A stretch of DNA of 6,787 nucleotides from Methanomassiliicoccaceae archaeon (GCA_009786295.1 WQTN01000089.1:1-6787), one strand, 5' to 3'. Counted from the stretch's first letter, positions 1-6,598 are shown. The notes: generated by a model not told the origin, from the letters alone. A program made the numbers and translations.

Positions 1-1073
1 AACCCGCATTTCACGCAGGCGTTGTTCCCGGAGGTCTGGCTGGTCCCGCACTGGGGACATTTGGTCTTTATGCTCGCTCCGCAGACGGAACAGCACATTA
101 TGTGGTCCCCGGACTCGACAAGCGCGCCGCACCGGGAACATGTTGTGAGTTTGCTTTCTTTTGATGAGAAATTGGCAAGGTACCTCTTCTTCACGCAATA
201 CTCTTCAAGCACCGCTATCGCCATAGCGGAGTCAGCGTTCGTATTGCGGACGTATTTGTTGATTATCTCGTCGATGTATTCTCTTGTGAAGGGCTGTCCG
301 TAATCCTCGTCCATCATCTGCTTTGCGGGGCCGAGTATCCTCATGCACTTGCCGTATTTCACCAGGTTCGAGAGGTCCTGATCGGAGCCCAGAAGGATCT
401 TCAGCGCCCTTAGCGTCTGTATGTACGAATCCTGATTGGGGAGCACTTCCTGCCTTACGCTGTTCACCCTTTTCTCGCAGGCGTCGAACGCATTTCTGAT
501 CTGAGCGAGGGAACTTCCCTCATCGAGCGGATTGATGTTTATCTCAAGGTCGGAGTTGTTTATCAGATCGTTCAGAAGGTCCATGGGAGTGAATGTGTGC
601 ACCTCCTGCAAAGCCTTGAACGCCGATACGACCTTATCGCTGACGGGCTGGGGAACGGCGGTCTTCTTTATCCCGGCCAGGCTGACCAGGTCCTCTTTGC
701 CCACACCGTCCCACTGCAGTTTCTTGACAAGGTTCTCCGCCGTGCCCGGCAGCAATACTCGGCTGCCGTCGTGAAGCGTTATGGATTCTCTGTTGAGCCT
801 TGATGCCTTTGCCTTGAGTATCTTCCTGCCTTCGTCGAACTCTCTGCTTCTGAGAACAGGGTCTTTCATGACCCTGCGCATGTCCGGCACGGCCTCGAGC
901 CATTTGCCGATCTGGAATCTGCGGTCCAGATCATTCTGTTTATCCTTGCTCTCTTTGTTCCACTTGCTCTCTTTGGCAGCGATCTTCTTTTCTATTGCGT
1001 CATAGGTATATGTGCTCTCTTTCAAAGGGTTCAGACCTATAAGGCGACAGTAACTCTCTCTGTCACTTGTCAT
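1..1073 (-). CDS. Double zinc-ribbon protein with possible J-like N-terminus, Hsp70 partner candidate (3' end outside window)
   Basis: An uninterrupted frame reads from an ATG at 1073 to the left edge, giving 357 residues without a stop; the C-terminus is missing. Three parts are visible. Residues about 5-90 begin YCRLIGLNP, continue through charged helices and include PDMRRVMKDPVLR. This layout recalls J-like domains found beside bacterial Hsp70 genes, but no HPD motif is present, so J-like is an inference. Residues 90-300 are mostly helical and unrecognised. From residue 312 there are four CxxC pairs (312/315, 328/331, 339/342, 353/356), the pattern of a double zinc ribbon that would bind two zinc ions. 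No signal peptide or membrane segment is seen, so it is probably cytoplasmic. It starts 12 bases after the Hsp70-VWA stop and is probably co-translated with it, which suggests a partner or substrate-adaptor role. The exact function is unknown. Confidence 0.85.
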   Translation of the reverse strand, partial: MTSDRESYCRLIGLNPLKESTYTYDAIEKKIAAKESKWNKESKDKQNDLDRRFQIGKWLEAVPDMRRVMKDPVLRSREFDEGRKILKAKASRLNRESITLHDGSRVLLPGTAENLVKKLQWDGVGKEDLVSLAGIKKTAVPQPVSDKVVSAFKALQEVHTFTPMDLLNDLINNSDLEININPLDEGSSLAQIRNAFDACEKRVNSVRQEVLPNQDSYIQTLRALKILLGSDQDLSNLVKYGKCMRILGPAKQMMDEDYGQPFTREYIDEIINKYVRNTNADSAMAIAVLEEYCVKKRYLANFSSKESKLTTCSRCGALVESGDHIMCCSVCGASIKTKCPQCGTSQTSGNNACVKCG

Positions 1074-1082
1074 CAGTCCAAT

Positions 1083-1087
1083 CCCTC
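1083..1087 (-). promoter_or_regulatory. Ribosome binding site overlapping the Hsp70 stop codon
   Basis: On the minus strand GAGGG lies nine bases before the ATG at 1073. Its first two bases are the last two of the TGA stop of the Hsp70-VWA gene. The overlap supports the choice of this ATG and suggests that ribosomes finishing Hsp70 can re-initiate on the zinc-ribbon gene. The spacing is slightly long for a Shine-Dalgarno site. Confidence 0.5.
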
Positions 1088-3161
1088 AGCGGAGCCTTCC
1101 CTTGACCTGTGCACTCCCGAGCCTTGCGCCTCCCACGGCACTCTCGCGCATCCCCATCGAGCCTGTGCTTAGGGCAGTGGCGATCGTGCTGAACGTCTCT
1201 CCGAGACGGTCAAGCGTGGTGAACATCGCGCCTTCCTCAACGGTCGATATCTGTTTTAAAAACCCGATATCCGCCTCTCCTATCCCGACCCCTACGACCG
1301 CGATCTTAGAGTTCCTGCACATGACCGCCTCGTTGACGGCGAAGTCCCTTTTCCCCCATATGCCGTCGGTGAGGACGACTATCATCTTCCCTCCGGGGCG
1401 GTTCGACAGCATCGATGCCGCCGTGCCCATGGGGCTGGCGTCCGTCCCTCTTCCGTAGACATTCACTTTGATGCCGTCAAGAGCGGTTACGATCGTGTTG
1501 GGGTCTGCGGTCATGTCCCTCATTATCCCCACTTTATCACCGAAACCTATGAGTCCGAACTTGGTGTTCTCGTCCGCTACGCTTATGACAAAGTCCCTGA
1601 CGACGTTCCTTACCTCATCAAGGGAGTTCCTCATGCTCCTCGACAGATCGATGCACAGGACGACGTTCTTTGCGATCGGCGCACTGCTCGAAATGCTGTC
1701 CGGCGAACCGCCCATCCAGGATATGTCATCGGGGACGGGCTCTGCATCTACCTGCAGAGCTTCCCCGCCCTGGAATGCGGACACCTTTACCACTCCGTTA
1801 TCGTCATATGTGTACTCAATGTCGATGACCTCGCCGTCGCCGGTATTATAGAATCCGGTAATGACGACCCTGGCAAGCACATAGCAGTCCAGGGGCATCT
1901 TGCTCTCGCCCTGAAGAGTGAACACGTCGATCACATTCGTCAGGTTGCCCGGTTCTATCTTGAACGGTTTTCTGACGGAGGACGGTACCTTGGAGTTCCT
2001 CTTGATCATTATCTCATTGATGAACCTGTCCCCGCCGGGACTCTTGGACAGAACGCCGAGGCTGTGTGCGGTCACATCCGTTATCTGCACATCTCTTACC
2101 CCGGTGCTTGAACTGCAGTAGAACTCCGACGTTATGGCGGCGCCTTTCGCCACCGCCAGATCGGTGTCGGAGTGGTCGATGACCGGCTTTCCGGAGAGCA
2201 TCTCCAGGAATTTGGTCACCTGAGGCATCCTTGTGGACCCTCCTACCAAAAGTATCTCGTCCACATCCGCCCAGGTGGTCCCAAGGTCGCTGAACAGCCT
2301 CATGCAGACATCTTTTGTGGCATTGAGAAGGAACTGCGTCCTCATATCGAACTGTTCTTTTGTGAGGGTGTATTTGCCTGTGTATCCCTCGTATTTTATC
2401 TGTATAGTTACTCTGTCTGTCTTAGTGAGGACCTTCTTGTAGTTCTCACAAGCGACGATGAGCTCGTTCTTTGTGGGCTCGTCGTCTCTGGGGTCCACGC
2501 CATACTCTTCAAGGAATTGTTCGGCCACGAACTTGACGATGGCCGCATCCCAGTCCTTTCCTCCCAGTATGTGGTTGCCGTCCGTTCCCAGGACCTGTAT
2601 GTTCCCTTTGTTCACCCTCACGAGCGTGACATCGAACGTCCCGCCTCCGAGGTCATAGACCAGTACGGTCTTGTTGGATTCTTTGTTGTATCCGTATGAT
2701 ATCGCCGCGGCCGTAGGCTCGTTGATGATCTTCATGACCTTCACGCCGCATGCTTCCCCCGCACGGATGGTGGCAGTCCTCTGGAAATCATTGAAGTAAG
2801 CGGGAACGGTGATCACCACTGAATCAATCTTTTCCCGGGATTTCTCTTCCGCATCCGATATTAGTTTTTTCAAGAGCATCGCAGAGAGCTCTTCCGCTGT
2901 GTACACTTTGCCATTAGCCTCTACAGTGAAACTGTTGTCTCCCATCCCTCTCTTGAAAGCTGCCGCAATGGTGCCGGCGCCCCCGGCCTGCATATCCTTT
3001 GCGTCCTCTCCAATCAGTATCTCCCCGTTGTCCAAAAAGCAAATGACCGAAGGGGTCAGTTCCTTTTCGAACTTATTGTTGATGATCTCGGGCCTGGATG
3101 TTTTTTTATCATATTTTGCAACTGTAGAGTACGTTGTTCCTAGGTCTATACCAACCTTCAT
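1086..3161 (-). CDS. Hsp70-family ATPase fused to a C-terminal VWA domain
   Basis: 691 residues, starting MKVGIDLGTT. Residues 1-355 are an Hsp70 nucleotide-binding domain: phosphate loop DLGTT (6-10), a lysine at position 70, VPAYFND (119-125), NEPTAAA (147-153), DLGGGTFD (170-177) and LVGGSTRMP (305-313). The catalytic residues known from DnaK appear intact, so ATP hydrolysis is expected. Residues 362-475 match the beta-sandwich substrate-binding part, starting DVTAHSLGV. The interdomain linker reads VQIT, where DnaK has VLLL. The helical lid is absent. Instead residues about 499-665 form a VWA domain with DLSRS (505-509), T573 and D599 in LTDG, a complete MIDAS metal site. The last 25 residues are a Gly/Ser/Arg-rich tail. 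It is probably a cytoplasmic chaperone-like ATPase that binds partners through both the beta-sandwich and the metal site. It is not a standard DnaK, and no grpE or dnaJ lies nearby. Confidence 0.93.
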   Translation of the reverse strand: MKVGIDLGTTYSTVAKYDKKTSRPEIINNKFEKELTPSVICFLDNGEILIGEDAKDMQAGGAGTIAAAFKRGMGDNSFTVEANGKVYTAEELSAMLLKKLISDAEEKSREKIDSVVITVPAYFNDFQRTATIRAGEACGVKVMKIINEPTAAAISYGYNKESNKTVLVYDLGGGTFDVTLVRVNKGNIQVLGTDGNHILGGKDWDAAIVKFVAEQFLEEYGVDPRDDEPTKNELIVACENYKKVLTKTDRVTIQIKYEGYTGKYTLTKEQFDMRTQFLLNATKDVCMRLFSDLGTTWADVDEILLVGGSTRMPQVTKFLEMLSGKPVIDHSDTDLAVAKGAAITSEFYCSSSTGVRDVQITDVTAHSLGVLSKSPGGDRFINEIMIKRNSKVPSSVRKPFKIEPGNLTNVIDVFTLQGESKMPLDCYVLARVVITGFYNTGDGEVIDIEYTYDDNGVVKVSAFQGGEALQVDAEPVPDDISWMGGSPDSISSSAPIAKNVVLCIDLSRSMRNSLDEVRNVVRDFVISVADENTKFGLIGFGDKVGIMRDMTADPNTIVTALDGIKVNVYGRGTDASPMGTAASMLSNRPGGKMIVVLTDGIWGKRDFAVNEAVMCRNSKIAVVGVGIGEADIGFLKQISTVEEGAMFTTLDRLGETFSTIATALSTGSMGMRESAVGGARLGSAQVKGRLR

Positions 3162-3205
3162 ATCCCATCACTACAGGATATGTTCCATGCGATATAAAAT
3201 ATATT
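3162..3205 (-). promoter_or_regulatory. TATA element and short leader of the Hsp70-VWA operon
   Basis: On the minus strand an AATATATTTTATATC stretch (about 3192-3205) is centred near 38 bases before the ATG at 3161. An archaeal transcript would start about 25 bases downstream of it, near 3173, leaving a leader of roughly 12 bases. That leader contains GTGAT (3167-3171) five bases before the ATG, a match to the archaeal anti-Shine-Dalgarno sequence, which supports the start MKVGIDLG. The promoter is inferred from sequence only. Confidence 0.55.
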
Positions 3206-3218
3206 GGACTGCTCTCTA

Positions 3219-3235
3219 CGAATTTCGAATTTCGA
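3219..3235. repeat. Tandem CGAATTT repeat upstream of the Hsp70 TATA element
   Basis: Two perfect copies of the 7-mer CGAATTT (3219-3225 and 3226-3232) are followed by CGA. The array contains a TTCGAA palindrome and ends about 14 bases upstream of the Hsp70 TATA element. The position would suit a regulator-binding site, but the array is short and this may be chance. Confidence 0.3.
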
Positions 3236-3331
3236 TTGTCTGCGGATTAATTTCTTGAGCGTAGAAACCATTGATACGAAAATCGTAGCGCCTTGGTTCA
3301 TCCTTCGCATTGCCAGATATGCCGCGGCTGC

Positions 3332-3952
3332 TCAGAGCTCATCCAAACTCCTGATGAAAAAATCACATTCGTCGCAAAGAATATCCTCTCCGTATCTGTT
3401 GATCAGCGCTGAGGAAATCCCGGCCCTCTTCCCAGCCAATACATCATTGACGCTGTCCCCCGTGATCATCGATCCGCCTGCGGATGCACCCATCTCCGAC
3501 ATGCACAGCAGGACGGGTTCCGGGTCCGGCTTAGCGAACGCCACTCTGTCTCGTCCGACAACGGACGAGAACATGCCGTCCACCCGAAGCCTTTCGAGTA
3601 TCTCCATGATCTGCGCCATGTATGAGTTGGAAACTATTCCCAATGCGCACCCTGCGCCGGACAGCCGGCCGAGGCATCTTTCCGCATCGGGGAACAGCCT
3701 CACGCCGTTGAGACACGTCCTCTCATAAACAGCGGAGATGGCGGAGACGAAGTCCTTATAACTGTTCGGAGAGCCGGGGCAGTATTTTGAGAACGTCATG
3801 CTCAGAGGGGTGCGGATATACTCGTTATAGAGAGCAGGGTCATAAGGCATGCCGAACTCTTCAAACGCGGCGATGAATGCTTCCTCATAACCCTTTCTTG
3901 AATCCACCAGGGTGTTGTCCATGTCGAAGATGTAATAGCCATACCTTCTCAT
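3332..3952 (-). CDS. HAD-superfamily phosphatase, phosphoglycolate phosphatase-like
   Basis: 206 residues with all four HAD motifs. Motif I is DMDNTLVDS, with nucleophile D10 and acid/base D12. Motif II is the serine of IVSNS (S108). Motif III is K141 in KPDPEP. Motif IV is GDSVND, with D166 and D170 holding magnesium. Residues about 17-85 form a helical C1-type cap, as in the phosphoglycolate phosphatase and beta-phosphoglucomutase branch. It should remove phosphate from a small cytoplasmic metabolite; the substrate cannot be read from the sequence. The start places motif I ten residues from the N-terminus, normal for the family, although no Shine-Dalgarno site precedes it. The gene is divergent from fhs across 104 bases and does not overlap its neighbours. 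An internal CDECDFF segment near the C-terminus (residues 193-199) has two cysteines of unknown meaning. Confidence 0.9.
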   Translation of the reverse strand: MRRYGYYIFDMDNTLVDSRKGYEEAFIAAFEEFGMPYDPALYNEYIRTPLSMTFSKYCPGSPNSYKDFVSAISAVYERTCLNGVRLFPDAERCLGRLSGAGCALGIVSNSYMAQIMEILERLRVDGMFSSVVGRDRVAFAKPDPEPVLLCMSEMGASAGGSMITGDSVNDVLAGKRAGISSALINRYGEDILCDECDFFIRSLDEL

Positions 3953-3979
3953 TCTTTGCGCGGATGCTCTGTCAGTTGA

Positions 3980-3999
3980 AATGATTTGCTGAAATCATT
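3980..3999. repeat. Perfect inverted repeat between the divergent HAD and fhs genes
   Basis: Arms AATGATTT (3980-3987) and AAATCATT (3992-3999) are perfect reverse complements around the 4-base loop GCTG. The element lies 27 bases before the HAD start and about 57 bases before fhs, upstream of the fhs TATA element. It could be an operator for a dimeric regulator of either or both genes. If the HAD transcript starts farther upstream, it could instead be a hairpin in the HAD leader. No regulator can be named. Confidence 0.5.
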
Positions 4000-4014
4000 G
4001 GGTTTTCTCTCATT

Positions 4015-4052
4015 CCTTTTTATTGTTAGAATAGTATTCAGCCCCTCAGTGA
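4015..4052 (+). promoter_or_regulatory. Putative TATA element and weak ribosome site of fhs
   Basis: CTTTTTATT (4015-4023) is the best TATA-like element before fhs. Transcription starting about 25 bases later would give a leader of about ten bases. Within that leader, GTGA at 4049-4052 lies four bases before the ATG at 4057 and is a short match to the archaeal anti-Shine-Dalgarno sequence. Both signals are weak. The remaining 3953-4014 bases hold the inverted repeat and no recognisable gene. Confidence 0.4.
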
Positions 4053-4056
4053 ACCA

Positions 4057-5733
4057 ATGAAAGACGACATGCAGATCGCAGAAGAGGCCGATGTCAGGAG
4101 CATAGTGGACATAGCCGACTCGATAGGTCTTAAATCCGAGGACATAGAACAATACGGGAAACATATCGCAAAGATCCCGCTTGACGTTCTGTCAAGATTT
4201 GACGGCAACGACGATGGGAAACTGATAGTTGTAACGGCTGTGACGCCGACTCCCGCCGGAGAAGGAAAGACCGTGACCACCATCGGCCTTATCCAAGGGC
4301 TCAGCCACATAGGCAAGAGAGTGGTAGGCGCGCTCAGGGAGCCGTCGATGGGGCCGACGTTTGGTGTGAAGGGAGGGGCCACCGGCGGAGGATATTCTCA
4401 GGTCTATCCGATGTGGGATATAGACCTTCATTTCACGGGGGACATACATGCGGTATCGTCTGCCCACAATCTGCTGTCTGCTGTCTTGGAGAACAATCTT
4501 GTGAGGGATAATCCCCTCAGGATAGATCCGTCGACGATAGTCCTGAAAAAAGCCATGGATATGAACTGCCGCGAGCTCAGACAGATCGTTGTCGGCCTCG
4601 GCGGGGGAAAGATCTCCGGCGGCGTTACGCACGAAAGCGGCTTCCTGATCACTTCCGCATCCGAGATCTCGGCGATACTTGCCTTAGCAACCAGCTACAA
4701 GGACCTCAGGGAAAGGATCGAGAGGATGGTCGTCGCCTACACGTACACCGGAGATATGGTCACAGTGAAGGACCTCGGATGCTCCGGCGCGATGATGATA
4801 CTGCTTAAGGACGCATTGAAGCCGAATCTTGTCCAGACTCTTGAAGGCCAGCCGGTGTTCGTGCACGGATTCCCCTTTGCGAACATAGCGCACGGGAATA
4901 ACAGCGTGCTGGCGACCAGATACGCAATGAAGCTGGGAGATTATGCAGTTACGGAAGCGGGATTCGCCGCAGACCTCGGCGGAGAGAAGTTCTTTGACAT
5001 AGTATGCAGGCAGGCGGGGCTGTCCCCGGACTGCGCCGTGATCGTCGCGTCCATCAGGGCGCTTATGACGCACGGAGGCGCCAAGCTCGATGAGCCCGAT
5101 ACCCTGACGAAGGAGGCTTTGATGAAGGGGATATCGAACCTCGACAAGCACATAGAGAATGTGAAAAGGTACGGCGTTCCGGTGATCGTATCGATCAACC
5201 ACTTCTCGTTCGATGATCCTGAGCACATGCAGATGCTGCGCGACCACTGCAGAGAACTGAGAACGGAATGTGTCCAGTCCGACGCGTTCATGGAGGGGGG
5301 AAAGGGCGCGGAGGAACTGGCCAGGAAGGTCGTGGAGGTCATCGAGAAGGGAGAGAAGAACTTCAAGGTGCTTTATGAGGACGACATCCCCCTGAAGAAG
5401 AAAATTGAGGCGATAGCCACAAAGATCTACGGCGCCGATGGCGTGATCTATTTCGGCCCGGCGGAAAAGACCCTGAAAGACCTTGAGAGCAAAGGGTTCG
5501 GGAAGCTCCCCATCTGCGTGGCAAAGACGCAGTATTCGCTTTCCGACACGGCAGAGATGATCGGGGCGCCCAAAGGATGGAAACTCAGCGTGAGAGAGGT
5601 GGCCCTTTCCGCAGGAGCGGGTTTCGTGGTGCCGATATGCGGCACGATGACGCTGATGCCGGGGCTCTCAAAAGTACCCGCAGCAATGAGAATGGACCTT
5701 ACCGATGACGGAAAGGTCAGAGGGCTGAAATAA
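4057..5733 (+). CDS. fhs: Formate--tetrahydrofolate ligase
   Basis: 558 residues, the usual length of the family. The enzyme joins formate to tetrahydrofolate with ATP to give 10-formyltetrahydrofolate, feeding one-carbon metabolism such as purine synthesis. Visible motifs are the ATP loop TPAGEGKT (65-72), REPSMGP (94-100), GVKGGATGGGY (103-113), LHFTGDIHA (124-132), KPNLVQTLEG (255-264), PFANIAHG (273-280), VTEAGFAADLG (298-308) and GTMTLMPGL (529-537). Family identity is therefore secure. Several conserved positions differ from the bacterial pattern as I recall it: W120 where an acidic residue is usual, T108 in the glycine motif, VASIRALMTHGG (330-341) where VATVRALK is usual, and F411 where a folate-stacking Trp is usual. 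The start is supported by the nearby TATA element. The gene has no co-directional neighbour, so it is probably transcribed alone. Its last 17 bases overlap the end of the convergent Sel1 gene. In methanogens without a full tetrahydromethanopterin branch this enzyme would be a main source of formyl groups; that is an inference. Confidence 0.97.
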   Translation: MKDDMQIAEEADVRSIVDIADSIGLKSEDIEQYGKHIAKIPLDVLSRFDGNDDGKLIVVTAVTPTPAGEGKTVTTIGLIQGLSHIGKRVVGALREPSMGPTFGVKGGATGGGYSQVYPMWDIDLHFTGDIHAVSSAHNLLSAVLENNLVRDNPLRIDPSTIVLKKAMDMNCRELRQIVVGLGGGKISGGVTHESGFLITSASEISAILALATSYKDLRERIERMVVAYTYTGDMVTVKDLGCSGAMMILLKDALKPNLVQTLEGQPVFVHGFPFANIAHGNNSVLATRYAMKLGDYAVTEAGFAADLGGEKFFDIVCRQAGLSPDCAVIVASIRALMTHGGAKLDEPDTLTKEALMKGISNLDKHIENVKRYGVPVIVSINHFSFDDPEHMQMLRDHCRELRTECVQSDAFMEGGKGAEELARKVVEVIEKGEKNFKVLYEDDIPLKKKIEAIATKIYGADGVIYFGPAEKTLKDLESKGFGKLPICVAKTQYSLSDTAEMIGAPKGWKLSVREVALSAGAGFVVPICGTMTLMPGLSKVPAAMRMDLTDDGKVRGLK

Positions 5734-6406
5734 TCTCTTCGTCCCTCATACCGTACCAGCGGTCGGCCTCTTCCTTATCCATTGGCACGCCGTCCCCTGT
5801 GTCGTACATGTTCCCCAGAAGTATCTGGGCTCCTCTGTGCTTGTTCATCGCAGCGGACGTGAGCCAATCCAGGGCCTTCTCTGTGCTTTTCTCGACGCCG
5901 TACCCCGTTTTGTACAGCTGCCCGAGTATGAACTGTGCCTCGGAGTGTCCGGAGTCGGCGGACATCCTGAACCAGCTGACCGCTGCATGAAGGTCCTTTT
6001 CCTTTCCGTTCCCGTCAAAGTGTATCAGTCCGAGTTCGTATTGAGCCCGCGGGTCGCCCATCAGCGCCGGCGTGTTCAGATAGAATATTGCTTTTTGGGT
6101 GTCTTTCTCTGCCCCGTAGCCTTTGCTGTACATCTTACCTAAAAAATACATCGCGCCGAGGTTTTCGTCTTCGGAAGCGCGTTCGAACCAGAATTTTGCT
6201 GCGGTCAGATCTTTCTTCACACCCTGACCTCTTGAGTAAAGAAGGCCGAGATAGAACTCTGCATCGGAAGACCCCCTGTTAGCAGCAGCTGAGAGTATCG
6301 AAAAAGCAGAATGATAATTCTTCTCCGATTTGGTCCTTATTATGAACTTTGCCCACTCCAAAGGCTCCATCTGACTTTCGAACGGAATGCCAGAGTCCTC
6401 GCGCAT
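5717..6406 (-). CDS. Sel1-repeat (TPR-like) protein
   Basis: 229 residues from the ATG at 6406. After about 30 leading residues comes a half repeat, then about five Sel1 repeats of about 36 residues (roughly 48-83, 84-119, 120-155, 156-191, 192-221). They carry the typical A-x-LG-x-Y-x-x-G-x-GV-x-K-D pattern, for example LGLLYSRGQGVKKD and LGQLYKTGYGVEKS. Such repeats stack into a helical solenoid that binds other proteins. No catalytic domain, signal peptide or membrane segment is visible, so a cytoplasmic scaffold or adaptor is likely; the partner is unknown. A TTG at 6415 would add three residues (MPF), matching the MPF start of the divergent paralogue. ATG is preferred because the TATA element would place the transcript start very close to it. 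The 3' end overlaps the convergent fhs by 17 bases, and no terminator separates them. Confidence 0.9.
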   Translation of the reverse strand: MREDSGIPFESQMEPLEWAKFIIRTKSEKNYHSAFSILSAAANRGSSDAEFYLGLLYSRGQGVKKDLTAAKFWFERASEDENLGAMYFLGKMYSKGYGAEKDTQKAIFYLNTPALMGDPRAQYELGLIHFDGNGKEKDLHAAVSWFRMSADSGHSEAQFILGQLYKTGYGVEKSTEKALDWLTSAAMNKHRGAQILLGNMYDTGDGVPMDKEEADRWYGMRDEEIISAL

Positions 6407-6426
6407 GAATGGCAATAATCTAAGGG

Positions 6427-6449
6427 CATTATAACTTTTATGATTTCAT
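6427..6449 (-). promoter_or_regulatory. TATA element of the left Sel1 gene, probable leaderless transcript
   Basis: On the minus strand, ATGAAATCAT (6440-6449) is followed by AAAAGTTATAATG (about 6427-6439). The TTATA begins 28 bases before the ATG at 6406, so an archaeal transcript would start within a few bases of that ATG. No Shine-Dalgarno site is present, consistent with a leaderless mRNA. The AAA-containing block just upstream could act as BRE. Confidence 0.5.
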
Positions 6450-6559
6450 ATCGGCTTTGTATCTCCATGCCGCTCACAGTCAAATATGCCATATCAACCA
6501 ACCGTTCTTTGACAGTGCCCAATGAATATTTTTGATTTGCTTTCGCCAACAGACTATTA

Positions 6560-6582
6560 TTGAAATGATTAATAATTTATAC
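6560..6582 (+). promoter_or_regulatory. TATA element of the right Sel1 gene, probable leaderless transcript
   Basis: TTGAAATGATT (6560-6570) is followed by AATAATTTATAC (6571-6582). The TTATA starts 22 bases before the ATG at 6599, which puts the expected transcript start at or near the start codon. No ribosome site is seen. The layout resembles that of the divergent Sel1 gene. The 192 bases between the two starts hold these two promoters and no other gene that I can support. Confidence 0.5.
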
Positions 6583-6598
6583 TTGCCTCTATGTGTCA

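Noticed and set aside
22..1005. Plus-strand frames and an 89-codon minus frame over the zinc-ribbon gene
   Set aside because: The continuous 357-codon minus frame with zinc-ribbon cysteines explains this region; the others have low-complexity, domain-free translations.
1102..3258. Several plus-strand open frames of 66-175 codons opposite the Hsp70-VWA gene
   Set aside because: They lie antisense within a strong Hsp70-VWA coding frame, show no recognisable domains and have no promoter or ribosome site; they are frame shadows.
3275..3287. TACGA-AAA-TCGTA inverted repeat downstream of the HAD gene
   Set aside because: The stem has only five pairs with no following T-run on either strand, so a terminator call is not justified.
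3321..3328. GCCGCGGC palindrome just after the HAD stop
   Set aside because: A short self-complementary GC octamer, expected by chance at this base composition; no second arm or T-run.
3949..4164. A 71-codon minus frame spanning the HAD/fhs intergenic region
   Set aside because: It starts inside fhs, ends at the HAD start codon in another frame and crosses the promoter region; no domain is visible.
4192..5366. Long minus-strand frames (146, 187 and 141 codons) inside fhs
   Set aside because: They are antisense to a well-conserved enzyme and show no family features.
5717..6406. Sel1 repeats considered as a DNA-level tandem repeat
   Set aside because: The similarity is at protein level only; the nucleotide copies are too diverged to be a recent repeat array.
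6340..6549. A 69-codon minus frame over the left Sel1 promoter
   Set aside because: It is out of frame with the Sel1 repeats and overlaps the start of that gene; no conserved feature is seen.
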